This document shows positions 1 through 6,678 of a stretch of DNA of 20,002 bases, piece by piece. Location of the stretch: IMG/VR virus record IMGVR_UViG_3300046007_000587, positions 1-20,002 of that record; one strand, written 5' to 3'. Both the position numbers and the translations under genes were made by a program. Positions within the stretch are counted from its first letter, which is position 1; the number at the start of each line of letters is the position of its first letter. The stretch is from a virus. The notes under the pieces are model-generated. The model made no database searches. It was not told the DNA's origin and saw only the letters and a program-made list of their open reading frames with translations.

Positions 1-150
1 GCGTATAACTTTATTAAAGCCGAGCAAGATATGATGGTTAGGATTGATACGCAATATAAAGAAGCTCTTTCGCTCTTTAAACAACTTGGTGATGGTAAAG
101 ACCGCCGTGATACTTATCGTGACGTACAAGTACGTTACCCTGTGAGGTGA
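1..150 (+). CDS. C-terminal end of a phage structural protein (partial)
   Basis: The first 49 codons form an open frame that ends at a TGA at 148-150; the start lies outside the window. The visible tail is hydrophilic and helical, with a block rich in Lys, Gln, Asp and Arg (KQLGDGKDRRDTYRD) and a final VRYPVR. Its place directly upstream of small virion proteins suggests a head-tail adaptor or other neck/tail protein, but the fragment is too short to assign a family. Its stop codon is embedded in the ribosome binding site of the next gene, so the two are probably translationally coupled. Confidence 0.6.
   Translation, partial: AYNFIKAEQDMMVRIDTQYKEALSLFKQLGDGKDRRDTYRDVQVRYPVR
144..150 (+). 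promoter_or_regulatory. Shine-Dalgarno GAGGTGA containing the upstream stop codon
   Basis: GAGGTGA lies one base before the ATG at 152. Its final TGA is also the stop codon of the preceding gene. The AGGAGG-like core is rather close to the start. The arrangement implies that the ribosome terminating on the upstream gene sits on the initiation site of the next. Confidence 0.55.
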
Positions 151-151
151 C

Positions 152-580
152 ATGGCAATCTATCAAACCATGTGTACAAGTTTTAAGGCTGAGGTTGCTC
201 AGGCTTTACACAATTTCACTGCAAATACTGGCGATGTTTTTAAACTTGCTCTTTATGTTGCTAGCGCCACGTTGGGTTCTGATACAACCGCATACACAGC
301 ATCGGGCGAGTCTAGTGGGACTAATTACACGGCTGGTGGGATTACGCTAACGAATGTAACCCCTACAACATCAGGCACGACAGGCTATTGGTCGTTTGAG
401 AATGCTACGTTTTCAAACGTAACGCTTACATGTGCTGGAGCTTTAATCTATAATTCTACCAATCAAAACCGTGCAGTATGTGTTTTAAATTTTGGTTCGA
501 CGATTAGTAAGTCGGGTTCCAACCTGACAATTACTTTCCCTCCTCCGGGGGCAACGGATGCTGTTTTGAGGATAACCTGA
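152..580 (+). CDS. Small phage virion-type protein, paralogue A
   Basis: A 142-aa protein starting MAIYQTMCTSFK. It is Thr/Ser/Asn/Gly rich with alternating hydrophobic residues, as expected for a beta-sandwich virion or fibre-associated protein. It has no signal peptide or membrane segment. It is clearly paralogous to the product at 792-1250: both start with a Met-Ala-x(2-3)-Met-Cys-Thr-Ser-Phe block and share FK.ALY.ASAT, SGTNYTAGG near residue 55, a TNVTLT-type strand, a LIYN.TN.NRAV block and a hydrophobic C-terminus ending in LLRL/VLRI. Small proteins of this kind are often seen between neck and tail-fibre genes of aquatic phages, but I know no assigned function. Its TGA shares an A with the ATG of the next gene. 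Confidence 0.8.
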   Translation: MAIYQTMCTSFKAEVAQALHNFTANTGDVFKLALYVASATLGSDTTAYTASGESSGTNYTAGGITLTNVTPTTSGTTGYWSFENATFSNVTLTCAGALIYNSTNQNRAVCVLNFGSTISKSGSNLTITFPPPGATDAVLRIT

Positions 581-774
581 TGGCAATGGTATTTACGACC
601 AAAGGTGAGATGGACGAATCCCTACTTGAGAAAAAAGAAGGGGTGGTTGATACTGACAACGAACACACAACGTGGGTCGAGTACTGGCATAACGGTGAAA
701 TGGTGCATCGTTCCGCGCATGTGACGTTGAAAAAAGCTATGGTGCTGTCTGCCACAGCAGCAAAAATCGGTTAG
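580..774 (+). CDS. Small conserved-looking phage protein, 64 aa
   Basis: A 64-aa acidic N-terminal/basic C-terminal protein (MAMVFTTKGEMDESLLEKKE...). The start at 580 overlaps the preceding TGA by one base; an internal ATG at 586 is an alternative start three residues shorter. No clear Shine-Dalgarno precedes either, so expression probably depends on coupling. The middle reads THVEYW-like (TTWVEYWHNGEMVHRSAHVTLKK, residues 30-52), suggesting a short beta-hairpin then a helix. I do not recognise a family. Its position between two paralogues suggests a virion or assembly role; this is only context. Confidence 0.7.
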   Translation: MAMVFTTKGEMDESLLEKKEGVVDTDNEHTTWVEYWHNGEMVHRSAHVTLKKAMVLSATAAKIG

Positions 775-779
775 TTTGA

Positions 780-785
780 AAGGAG
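780..785 (+). promoter_or_regulatory. Strong Shine-Dalgarno AAGGAG
   Basis: AAGGAG ends six bases before the ATG at 792. It is the closest match to consensus in this part of the window and fixes that start. Confidence 0.7.
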
Positions 786-791
786 CCTCAA

Positions 792-1250
792 ATGGCAAAT
801 ACTCAGGCAATGTGCACTTCGTTCCTGCAAGAGCTTATGCAGGGGTTGCAAAACTTTACGACGAGCACAGGTAATTCGTTCAAAGCAGCGTTGTATTTGG
901 CTTCGGCAACTTATAATGCTTCGACCACTGCATACGCTTCAACTAACGAAGTATCGGGAACCAACTATACAGCAGGTGGTGTGGCGGTGACCAATGGTAC
1001 TTCGCCGCAGTCTAGCAATGCTTCGGCAACTGCTGGTGTTGCGTACTGGACCCCGTCTGCTTCAATTACGTATACCAACGTGACGCTTACAACGGCTTTT
1101 GATGCGGTGTTAATTTATAACAATACCAATTCAAACCGTGCTGTTAGTGTTCATACGTTTGGTTCGCAGACGATTACGGCGGGTACGTTTACGCTGACTA
1201 TGCCGACCAACAACACCACCTCTGCTTTGTTGCGTCTATCCACGACCTAA
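792..1250 (+). CDS. Small phage virion-type protein, paralogue B
   Basis: A 152-aa Thr/Ser/Ala/Asn-rich protein starting MANTQAMCTSFLQ, preceded by a strong AAGGAG. It aligns along its length with the product of 152-580 (shared MCTSF, FK.ALYLASAT, SGTNYTAGG, LIYNNTN.NRAV). It is about ten residues longer, mainly through a Ser/Ala-rich loop near residues 75-88. The beta-rich, polar composition suggests a structural protein. The strong ribosome binding site, compared with the weaker one for paralogue A, suggests the two copies are made in different amounts. Function unknown. Confidence 0.8.
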   Translation: MANTQAMCTSFLQELMQGLQNFTTSTGNSFKAALYLASATYNASTTAYASTNEVSGTNYTAGGVAVTNGTSPQSSNASATAGVAYWTPSASITYTNVTLTTAFDAVLIYNNTNSNRAVSVHTFGSQTITAGTFTLTMPTNNTTSALLRLSTT

Positions 1251-1270
1251 TTTCTTTTTAGGGGTAGCCC

Positions 1271-2434
1271 GTGGCTAATTTTGGCTGGGGTTCAAACCCG
1301 TGGGGCTACGACGGTTGGGGTGGTGTTGGTGTTGAAAGAGCGTTAACAGGCGTTGCTGCGTCTGGTAACGTAGGTTCAGTTACTGAAACAAACAACCCAA
1401 CCGAGAATGGTGTAGTTGCTACTGGCGCAGTTGGTTCTGTCACTACCTCTCGTACGGTAGCTCTGACAGGCGTCAGTGCGTCTGGAGCTGTTGGGTCTGT
1501 TACTGAGACAAGTAGCCCAACTGAAGACGGTGTTGTAGCCACAGGTGCAGTTGGTTCTGTCACTACCTCTCGTACCGTTTCTCTCTCAGGCGTATCTGCA
1601 TCTGGTGCAGTTGGTTCTGTCACTGCTTCGCCTTCTCAAACTCTTTCTGGTGTAACTGCATCTGGTGCAGTTGGTGATGTCGTATTTAATTATCAGTTAG
1701 CTGGAGTTGAAGCTTCTGGCGCGGTTGGTTCTGTCTCAGTCGCTGAACGTCAAATAGCTCTTACAGGTGTAGAAGCTAGTGGCGCAGCAGGTGACATTAC
1801 ATTTGCTTTCCCTGTTGACATAACAGGCGTTGCTGGAGCAGGTAGTGTTGATTCAGTTAACGCTAGTGTTTCTATAACCCTTTCCGGTGTCCAAGCCGCA
1901 GCCGCTGTTGGCGATGTAACTGAAGAAGTAAATCCGGCTGAAGATGGTGTTATAGCTGTTGGGCAAGTAGGTGTAGTTGGGGCTGAGGTCGCTATCGAGC
2001 TGTCTGGTATAGAAGCAGCGGGTGCTGTTGGGAATGTAGAGTTTACTAAGGTTGCGGATCTTACAGGCGTCGAAGCAGCGGGTGCTGTTGGTTCAGTAGT
2101 TCCGTTACCGTTTAGTGGCGTTTCTGGGTCTGGACAAGTAGGGTCTGTTGGTACGACAATTACCGTTAGTTTGTCTGGGGTTGAAGCTTCTGGCGCAGTA
2201 GGTAATTTATCTTACACAGTGCCTGTTAGTATTACCGGTGTTGCTGCACTAGGCAATACTGGAGTTATAACAGTAGGACCAACACAAATTGGTTTAAGTG
2301 GTGTTCAGGCACAAGGTAGCGTAGGTTCAGTTGGAGTCTTATACTGGGGCTTAATTAATAATTACCAAGATCCTCAATTTGGAACAGTTAACAACTACCA
2401 AGATGCCGATTGGGATTTAGTTGAAACGGAGTAA
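1271..2434 (+). CDS. Repeat-rich phage structural protein (GV.ASGAVGSV repeats)
   Basis: A 387-aa protein with a GTG start preceded by AGGGG. Residues 4-20 are a Trp/Gly segment (FGWGSNPWGYDGWGG). From about residue 24 to 356 there are about 17 units of 15-21 residues with the core (L/I)(T/S)GV.A.GAVG.V, separated by variable 3-8 residue linkers; such alternation suggests a stacked beta-solenoid or fibrous shaft. The C-terminus carries a short doubled element, NNYQDPQFGTV and NNYQDADWDLV. Similar Trp/Asp duplets end many aquatic phage fibre-associated proteins. Two units of the same repeat also end the protein encoded at 10967-11740. The gene lies directly upstream of the tail fibre, so a fibre or fibre-connector role is likely but unproven. 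Confidence 0.8.
   Translation: MANFGWGSNPWGYDGWGGVGVERALTGVAASGNVGSVTETNNPTENGVVATGAVGSVTTSRTVALTGVSASGAVGSVTETSSPTEDGVVATGAVGSVTTSRTVSLSGVSASGAVGSVTASPSQTLSGVTASGAVGDVVFNYQLAGVEASGAVGSVSVAERQIALTGVEASGAAGDITFAFPVDITGVAGAGSVDSVNASVSITLSGVQAAAAVGDVTEEVNPAEDGVIAVGQVGVVGAEVAIELSGIEAAGAVGNVEFTKVADLTGVEAAGAVGSVVPLPFSGVSGSGQVGSVGTTITVSLSGVEASGAVGNLSYTVPVSITGVAALGNTGVITVGPTQIGLSGVQAQGSVGSVGVLYWGLINNYQDPQFGTVNNYQDADWDLVETE
1340..2338 (+). repeat. Array of about 17 coding repeats of the GV.ASGAVGSV type
   Basis: About 17 units of roughly 45-75 bases encode the core GV.ASGAVGSV. The first units also form a higher-order repeat: bases 1381-1500 and 1501-1620 align without gaps at a period of 120, including a long identical stretch ttggttctgtcactacctct at 1431-1450 and 1551-1570. 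Later units are diverged at DNA level. Confidence 0.8.
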
Positions 2435-2437
2435 CAA

Positions 2438-4297
2438 ATGGCTAGTACATACTCAAACCTAAAATTTGAACTTATCGGCACGGGTGACCAATCAGGCACC
2501 TGGGGCACAACGACCAATACCAACTTAGGCACAGCGATTGAACAAGCCTTGGTTGGTATGGCAACGATCAGTAGCGGATTTACAGGTTCCCCGTTAACTC
2601 TAACGCTAACGCTCACAGATACCAACGCTGCTCAAAACGCACGAGCGTTAGTCCTCAACTTAACTCAGGCGTTGGGGAGTGCCGGTACGCTCAATGTGCC
2701 AGCTATCCAAAAGCCTTACATGATTATCAACGCCACGGGGCAAACCGTGACGGTTAAGGTTACTGGGCTAACGGGTGTTGCTGTACCCACAGGTAAACGT
2801 GCCTTTTTATATAACAACGGTACAGATGTAGGAAACTTTTTTAATTACGCAGATACGTTATCTCTTGGTACGGACCTTGCAGTTGCTGATGGTGGTACAG
2901 GAGCTTCGGATGCACCGACTGCGCGAACTAATCTTGGTGCAACAACCGTTGGCGGCAATTTATTTACCCTCACTAATCCTTCCGCAATAACATTCCTTCG
3001 GATCAATGCTGATAACACGGTGTCCGCACTTTCTGCTGCTGATTTTCGTACGGCGATTGGTGCAAGCTCAAGCTCAGGTACAGTTACTTGTGTAAATACA
3101 TCTAATGGTCCTGGCCCAATTAACGGCTTGACTCTCACAGGTGGCCCCATCACATCCACTGGCACGGTAACACTTGGTGGCGGGGTTAACGTATCAACAA
3201 TCACTACGGGTACGCTTCCTGTTGCCCGTGGTGGTACAGGTCTGTCGTGTGTAGGAACTTCGGGGAACGTCTTAACTTCAAACGGTACAGCATGGGTGTC
3301 CCAAGCTGTTGCTGCCGGTGGCGCAAATATTCAATCATTTACTTCTACGGGAACTTACACTAAACCTCCCGGCACTAAGTTTGTATATGTTGAAGTTTGG
3401 GGAGCAGGTGGAGGTGGAGGTGGTGGTAGTTTTCTTGCACCGGCTGGTCAGTATTGGGGTGCTGGAGGAGGTGGGGGTGGCGGTTACACATTTAGGATGT
3501 TAAATGCCCCAGCTGTAGGAGCTACAGAAACTGTCACTATAGGTGCTGGAGGTGCGGCTGGCACTGGTTCTACATCTGGACCGTCTACACGTGGGGGCAG
3601 AGGTGGCACCACTAATTTTGGTACTCTTGTATATGCTTATGGTGGTAAAGGTGGTCTGTCTCAATGTGGCGATTCTGCTGGTGGAGGTGGTGGCATTGTT
3701 GGTTTCTGCACGTGTTTTCTATCAGTTGGAGCTCCATCCCCAGTCAATGCCATTTTTGTTAGCCTTGGCGGTTCAGGTAATACTGCTATTACTTCTGGTG
3801 GTGCTACTACCACTTTTGGATTTGTAGGGATTTGGGCTGGTGGTGGAGGAGGATTAGGTAAAGCACCCATTAGTTGTAAAACAGGAGGTAGAATGTCTTT
3901 ATTTGGTGGAGGTGGAGGTGGGGCCGGTAGTGGTAGTGGTGCTACACCCCCATTCCCCGGTCCTGTCGGTACTCCAGGGGGGCTTGGAAGGATGTTAGGT
4001 GCGCCACCTAGTAGGATACAACCTAATAGTTATTCCCCTTCTACTAATCTTTACAGAAATGGGGGCGGTAATGGGGCTGATCCGTGTGCCAGTACTGATG
4101 CTGTAGCAGGAAGCTGTTTTAATGGTGGGGGTGGTGGGGGGACTTGGCCTGGGTCACCTGCGGCACTTCCAAGATCACGGGGGGCCGCAGGTGGCATTGC
4201 GGGGGGAGGAGGTGGTGGTACATATCGGAATTGTGGTTGTTTTGCCCCTGGTGGAGCGGGTGGTGCTGGTTATGTCATAGTGTATTCATGGAGTTAG
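2438..4297 (+). CDS. Tail fibre / receptor-binding adhesin with glycine-rich C-terminal domain
   Basis: A 619-aa protein. Residues 1-45 (YSNLKFELIGTGDQSGTWG...) match the N-terminal block common in phage tail fibres, which usually anchors the fibre to the tail. Residues about 147-155 (LAVADGGTG) and 260-268 (LPVARGGTG) are the GGTG motifs that recur in fibre shafts. From residue 297 (FTSTGTYTKPPGTKFVYVEVWG in part) the protein becomes a glycine-rich domain with six or more poly-Gly runs, a pattern known from phage adhesins whose Gly-rich loops contact the receptor. This domain also carries eight cysteines and several X-Pro-Gly sites. It is followed by a probable assembly chaperone. The exact host receptor cannot be inferred. 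Confidence 0.88.
   Translation: MASTYSNLKFELIGTGDQSGTWGTTTNTNLGTAIEQALVGMATISSGFTGSPLTLTLTLTDTNAAQNARALVLNLTQALGSAGTLNVPAIQKPYMIINATGQTVTVKVTGLTGVAVPTGKRAFLYNNGTDVGNFFNYADTLSLGTDLAVADGGTGASDAPTARTNLGATTVGGNLFTLTNPSAITFLRINADNTVSALSAADFRTAIGASSSSGTVTCVNTSNGPGPINGLTLTGGPITSTGTVTLGGGVNVSTITTGTLPVARGGTGLSCVGTSGNVLTSNGTAWVSQAVAAGGANIQSFTSTGTYTKPPGTKFVYVEVWGAGGGGGGGSFLAPAGQYWGAGGGGGGGYTFRMLNAPAVGATETVTIGAGGAAGTGSTSGPSTRGGRGGTTNFGTLVYAYGGKGGLSQCGDSAGGGGGIVGFCTCFLSVGAPSPVNAIFVSLGGSGNTAITSGGATTTFGFVGIWAGGGGGLGKAPISCKTGGRMSLFGGGGGGAGSGSGATPPFPGPVGTPGGLGRMLGAPPSRIQPNSYSPSTNLYRNGGGNGADPCASTDAVAGSCFNGGGGGGTWPGSPAALPRSRGAAGGIAGGGGGGTYRNCGCFAPGGAGGAGYVIVYSWS
3408..4218 (+). repeat. Recurrent GGT/GGA tracts encoding poly-glycine in the adhesin
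   Basis: Several near-identical runs of ggtgga/ggtggg codons occur at about 3408-3428, 3465-3483, 3680-3693, 3838-3852, 3904-3922, 4123-4142 and 4200-4218. They encode poly-Gly stretches separating variable loops. Short direct repeats of this sort favour recombination or slippage between loops. Confidence 0.75.
4290..4293 (+). promoter_or_regulatory. GGAG ribosome binding site that decides the chaperone start
   Basis: GGAG at 4290-4293 sits six bases before the ATG at 4300. It overlaps an in-frame ATG at 4288 that has no comparable site. This favours the start at 4300, just after the fibre stop at 4295-4297. Confidence 0.55.
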
Positions 4298-4299
4298 TC

Positions 4300-4728
4300 A
4301 TGGCAACAGATAATTTTTATGACATACGTAACAACGTTGTATTTAACGTAATAGTAGCTGATGAACAGCACGCTAAAAGTTTTGGTTTAAAACGCTACCC
4401 CATTGTGATTGCTGATGTTGGAACTGTAGATATTGGGTGGACTTATCTGCCGCAAGAAGACACGTTTTTACCCCCACCAAGAGATATTCTTGCTGAATGG
4501 GCAGCGGTACGTAGTATAAGAAATTCTCTTTTGATAGAGTCAGATCTCTACGTTATGCCCGACCGCTGGGCTACTTATACTCAAGATGAGCAGTATGCTT
4601 GGTCTGTCTACCGTAAAACCCTCCGGGATATACCGCAAACTTTTATCGACCCTAAAGAAGTTGTCTGGCCTGATAAACCTTGGGTTGAGTCGATGGAATC
4701 AATAAAACCATCTGAAAGAATTAGTTAA
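4300..4728 (+). CDS. Phage tail (fibre) assembly chaperone-like protein
   Basis: A 142-aa protein; the frame stays open further upstream inside the fibre gene, but the start at 4300 follows a GGAG and begins MATDNFYDIRNN. The C-terminal half fits the phage tail assembly chaperone family (Phage_tail_APC type): a helix with IRNSLLIESDLYV near residues 70-84, then W..YR.TLRDIPQ at 101-112 and VVWPDKPW near 121-127. Members usually follow a tail-fibre gene and are thought to help fold or trimerise it. The gene lies directly behind the adhesin, so it probably serves that protein. The N-terminal 60 residues, containing GWTYLPQEDTFLPPP, form the small domain often found in this family. Confidence 0.8.
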   Translation: MATDNFYDIRNNVVFNVIVADEQHAKSFGLKRYPIVIADVGTVDIGWTYLPQEDTFLPPPRDILAEWAAVRSIRNSLLIESDLYVMPDRWATYTQDEQYAWSVYRKTLRDIPQTFIDPKEVVWPDKPWVESMESIKPSERIS

Positions 4729-4733
4729 GACGG

Positions 4734-5486
4734 ATGAGTTTACCTAAAAAAGTTTTTGTAGCCACTCCTATGTACGGAGGGGCTTGTTTTGTACCTTATG
4801 TAACAGGGATGTTAGATACGCTGCAAACTTTTGTAAATAATAACTATACCTTAATGTTTTCTGCAATAGCTAATGAAAGTTTAATTACTAGAGCAAGAAA
4901 CGAATTAGTAAGGCAGTTTTTAACTACAGATGCTGAGTATCTTTTATTTATAGACGCAGATATTAAGTTTTTAGGTAAAGATGTTTTAAAATTATTGCAA
5001 GCGGATAAAGACATAATTTGCGGGTTATATCCCAAAAAAGTTGTTGATTGGGAACGCGTTGATATAGCTGCAAAACAAGGCTTAACTAATTTAAAAGACT
5101 ACGCGTCCTCTTATGTTGTAAATACGTTAGTTAAAGATTTAGATAAAGTCATTGAGTCTCCTGTTATTGAAATAAAACATGGCGGTACAGGGTTTATGCT
5201 TATAAAACGTCATGTGTTCGATGTATTGGCGCCGCATGTTAAAGATTATGTTGTTTCAACAATACCCACACGGGGTGGAACACAACATCCAAAAATAAAA
5301 GAATTTTTTGCTACAACAATAGAAGACGAAAGTGACTACTTTATGTCCGAGGATTATTATTTTTGTGCTCTATGGAGAAAACATGGGGGGAAGGTATACG
5401 CAGATTTAAGTATCATTTTGTCTCATATGGGAACTTACGAGTATTCAGGTAATTTGATAAGGGGTGGATGTAATCCAACTTTATAA
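4734..5486 (+). CDS. GT-A-fold glycosyltransferase
   Basis: A 250-aa soluble protein. It starts with a strand leading to ATPMYGG (residues 10-16), then ITRARNELVRQFL (51-63) and YLLFIDADIKF (69-79), where D74-A-D76 is the DXD motif that binds Mn2+ and the nucleotide-sugar. A GTGFMLIKRHVF segment and a late SED (205-207) with H231 complete the usual acceptor/catalytic half of this phage group. It transfers a sugar from an activated donor; donor and acceptor are not deducible. There are no membrane segments. The gene is clearly AT-rich: two 60-base samples I counted were 28-32% GC, against 62% in a sample of the lysis gene at 8041. This suggests separate acquisition. It lies between the fibre chaperone and the oxygenases, so modification of fibre or surface glycans is a plausible role. 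Confidence 0.82.
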   Translation: MSLPKKVFVATPMYGGACFVPYVTGMLDTLQTFVNNNYTLMFSAIANESLITRARNELVRQFLTTDAEYLLFIDADIKFLGKDVLKLLQADKDIICGLYPKKVVDWERVDIAAKQGLTNLKDYASSYVVNTLVKDLDKVIESPVIEIKHGGTGFMLIKRHVFDVLAPHVKDYVVSTIPTRGGTQHPKIKEFFATTIEDESDYFMSEDYYFCALWRKHGGKVYADLSIILSHMGTYEYSGNLIRGGCNPTL

Positions 5487-5490
5487 GTAA

Positions 5491-5495
5491 AAGGA
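5491..5495 (+). promoter_or_regulatory. Shine-Dalgarno AAGGA
   Basis: AAGGA lies five bases before the ATG at 5501. It gives the first oxygenase gene its own initiation site, unlike the two oxygenase genes that follow, which rely on ATGA overlaps. Confidence 0.6.
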
Positions 5496-5500
5496 TAAAT

Positions 5501-6070
5501 ATGTGGTTTTTAGAACCTCGCATAGATGCCCAAGAGACATGGGCATATGCCGATAAAATTCTTACAAAAGAACAATGTGAACAAGTTATTAAATTAGGAG
5601 AGTCCTTATTGCCTGATACCGCAAGCACATCTGGAGGTGTTTGCCCAGATGTGCGAGACAGTAAGGTATCTTGGATATTACCTTCTAAAGAATCCGAGTG
5701 GTTGTTTCGTCATATGACAGATGTGGTGTTAAGCCTTAATAAACAATTTTTTCGATTTGATTTAGAGGGTTTTGGGGAAGGATTTCAATTTACTAAGTAC
5801 GAAGCCCCTGCTGGCAAATACGATGTTCATATAGATAAGTCTTTTGGCAAAAATATACGAAAACTTTCAATTGTTGTGCAGCTTTCAGACCCTACAGAAT
5901 ATGAAGGCGGTGATTTATGTATACAAACATGTAATAACCCTCAATTTGCAAGAAAAGAACAAGGGTTTTTGGTGGCCTTCCCAAGTTATGTATTACATGG
6001 TGTGCAGCCCGTTACTAGCGGCACGCGTTATAGTTTAGTTGCATGGCTTACAGGACCACCATTCAGATGA
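5501..6070 (+). CDS. 2-oxoglutarate/Fe(II)-dependent oxygenase, PKHD (prolyl-4-hydroxylase-like) type
   Basis: A 189-aa protein with a complete double-stranded beta-helix signature: H110-I-D112, distal H166 (YVLHGV) and R176 (TSGTRYS) ten residues later, as expected for 2-oxoglutarate binding. The YEGGDLCI block before the distal His is typical of P4Hc/PKHD hydroxylases. Known members hydroxylate prolyl or lysyl residues, or small substrates, using O2 and 2-oxoglutarate; the substrate here is unknown. There is no signal peptide, so it should act in the host cytoplasm. The gene has its own ribosome binding site and overlaps the next by ATGA. Its base composition is AT-rich in places, like the glycosyltransferase. 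Confidence 0.88.
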   Translation: MWFLEPRIDAQETWAYADKILTKEQCEQVIKLGESLLPDTASTSGGVCPDVRDSKVSWILPSKESEWLFRHMTDVVLSLNKQFFRFDLEGFGEGFQFTKYEAPAGKYDVHIDKSFGKNIRKLSIVVQLSDPTEYEGGDLCIQTCNNPQFARKEQGFLVAFPSYVLHGVQPVTSGTRYSLVAWLTGPPFR

Positions 6071-6678
6071 ACATGCTTACACCCAAAGAAATTTTTGCTC
6101 AGCAAGGCTACGCTCTGGTTAAGGGATTTATATCCAAAGACGTTGCAAGGTTTTTGTACAACTATCTTCTTATTACTGTTCGTGCCGCCCAATTTCAAGG
6201 TGGTGCAAAACACGACACACAAGTTGTTGAGGCATTAAGTGCAGTAAATGGTGATCCTGGTTTTGAAACTTTGCTTTGGAACGTGCATCAACGTATGGAA
6301 GAGTGTACGGGCTTAGAACTTATACCTACCTACTCTTACCGCCGACTTTATAAGCATGGCAACATTCTTGCAAAGCACACGGATCGACCTTCATGTGAAG
6401 TATCAGCAACCATAAAGCTGTCGGATTCTGGCGGGTACAACTGGCCTATTTGGATGGTCGATACGCCTTATGAACTTGAAGATGGCGATGCTGTTATCTA
6501 TCGTGGATGCGATCTTGAACACTGGCGAGAGCCTTGTGAAGGCCCAGCTAACTACGTGATGGGGCAAGTGTTTACGCACTATGTCGATAAAAATGGCCCA
6601 CATACAGCCTATGCTTACGACAAAAATCAACTTAGAGCCAACGTATTTGAAAGCCTAAAAGGTGGGTTTCTTAAATGA
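6067..6678 (+). CDS. 2-oxoglutarate/Fe(II) oxygenase-like protein, second of three
   Basis: A 203-aa protein. The start at 6067 gives an ATGA overlap with the previous stop; an in-frame ATG at 6043 is a less likely alternative. The metal triad is visible: H104-T-D106 (AKHTDRPSCE) and H152 (LEHWRE). The block GDAVIYRGCDLEHWREP is the strand-turn carrying the distal His. The usual Arg or Lys about ten residues after that His is not there (N162). The only nearby basic residue is R154, so 2-oxoglutarate binding may use a different residue. It shows little similarity to the neighbouring oxygenases beyond the motif, so it is not a simple tandem duplicate. Substrate unknown. Confidence 0.78.
   Translation: MNMLTPKEIFAQQGYALVKGFISKDVARFLYNYLLITVRAAQFQGGAKHDTQVVEALSAVNGDPGFETLLWNVHQRMEECTGLELIPTYSYRRLYKHGNILAKHTDRPSCEVSATIKLSDSGGYNWPIWMVDTPYELEDGDAVIYRGCDLEHWREPCEGPANYVMGQVFTHYVDKNGPHTAYAYDKNQLRANVFESLKGGFLK

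Noticed and set aside
1306-1623. Minus-strand open frame of 105 aa with internal repeats
   Set aside because: Its repeats are the antisense copy of the GV.ASGAVGSV coding array.
2845-3204. Minus-strand open frame of 119 aa
   Set aside because: It is antisense to the tail-fibre shaft, with no start signal and no recognisable family.
2438-4297. Diversity-generating retroelement acting on the adhesin
   Set aside because: No reverse transcriptase, and I saw no template repeat copy in the window; the variability hint here is poly-Gly tracts only.
4144-4299. N-terminal extension of the assembly chaperone into the fibre gene
   Set aside because: The extension is Trp/Gly/Cys-rich out-of-frame reading of poly-Gly codons. 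The start at 4300 has a GGAG site and fits the family length.
5487-5500. Possible terminator or promoter in the gap before the first oxygenase
   Set aside because: The gap is only 14 bases, and it is accounted for by a Shine-Dalgarno; no hairpin or U-run is visible.
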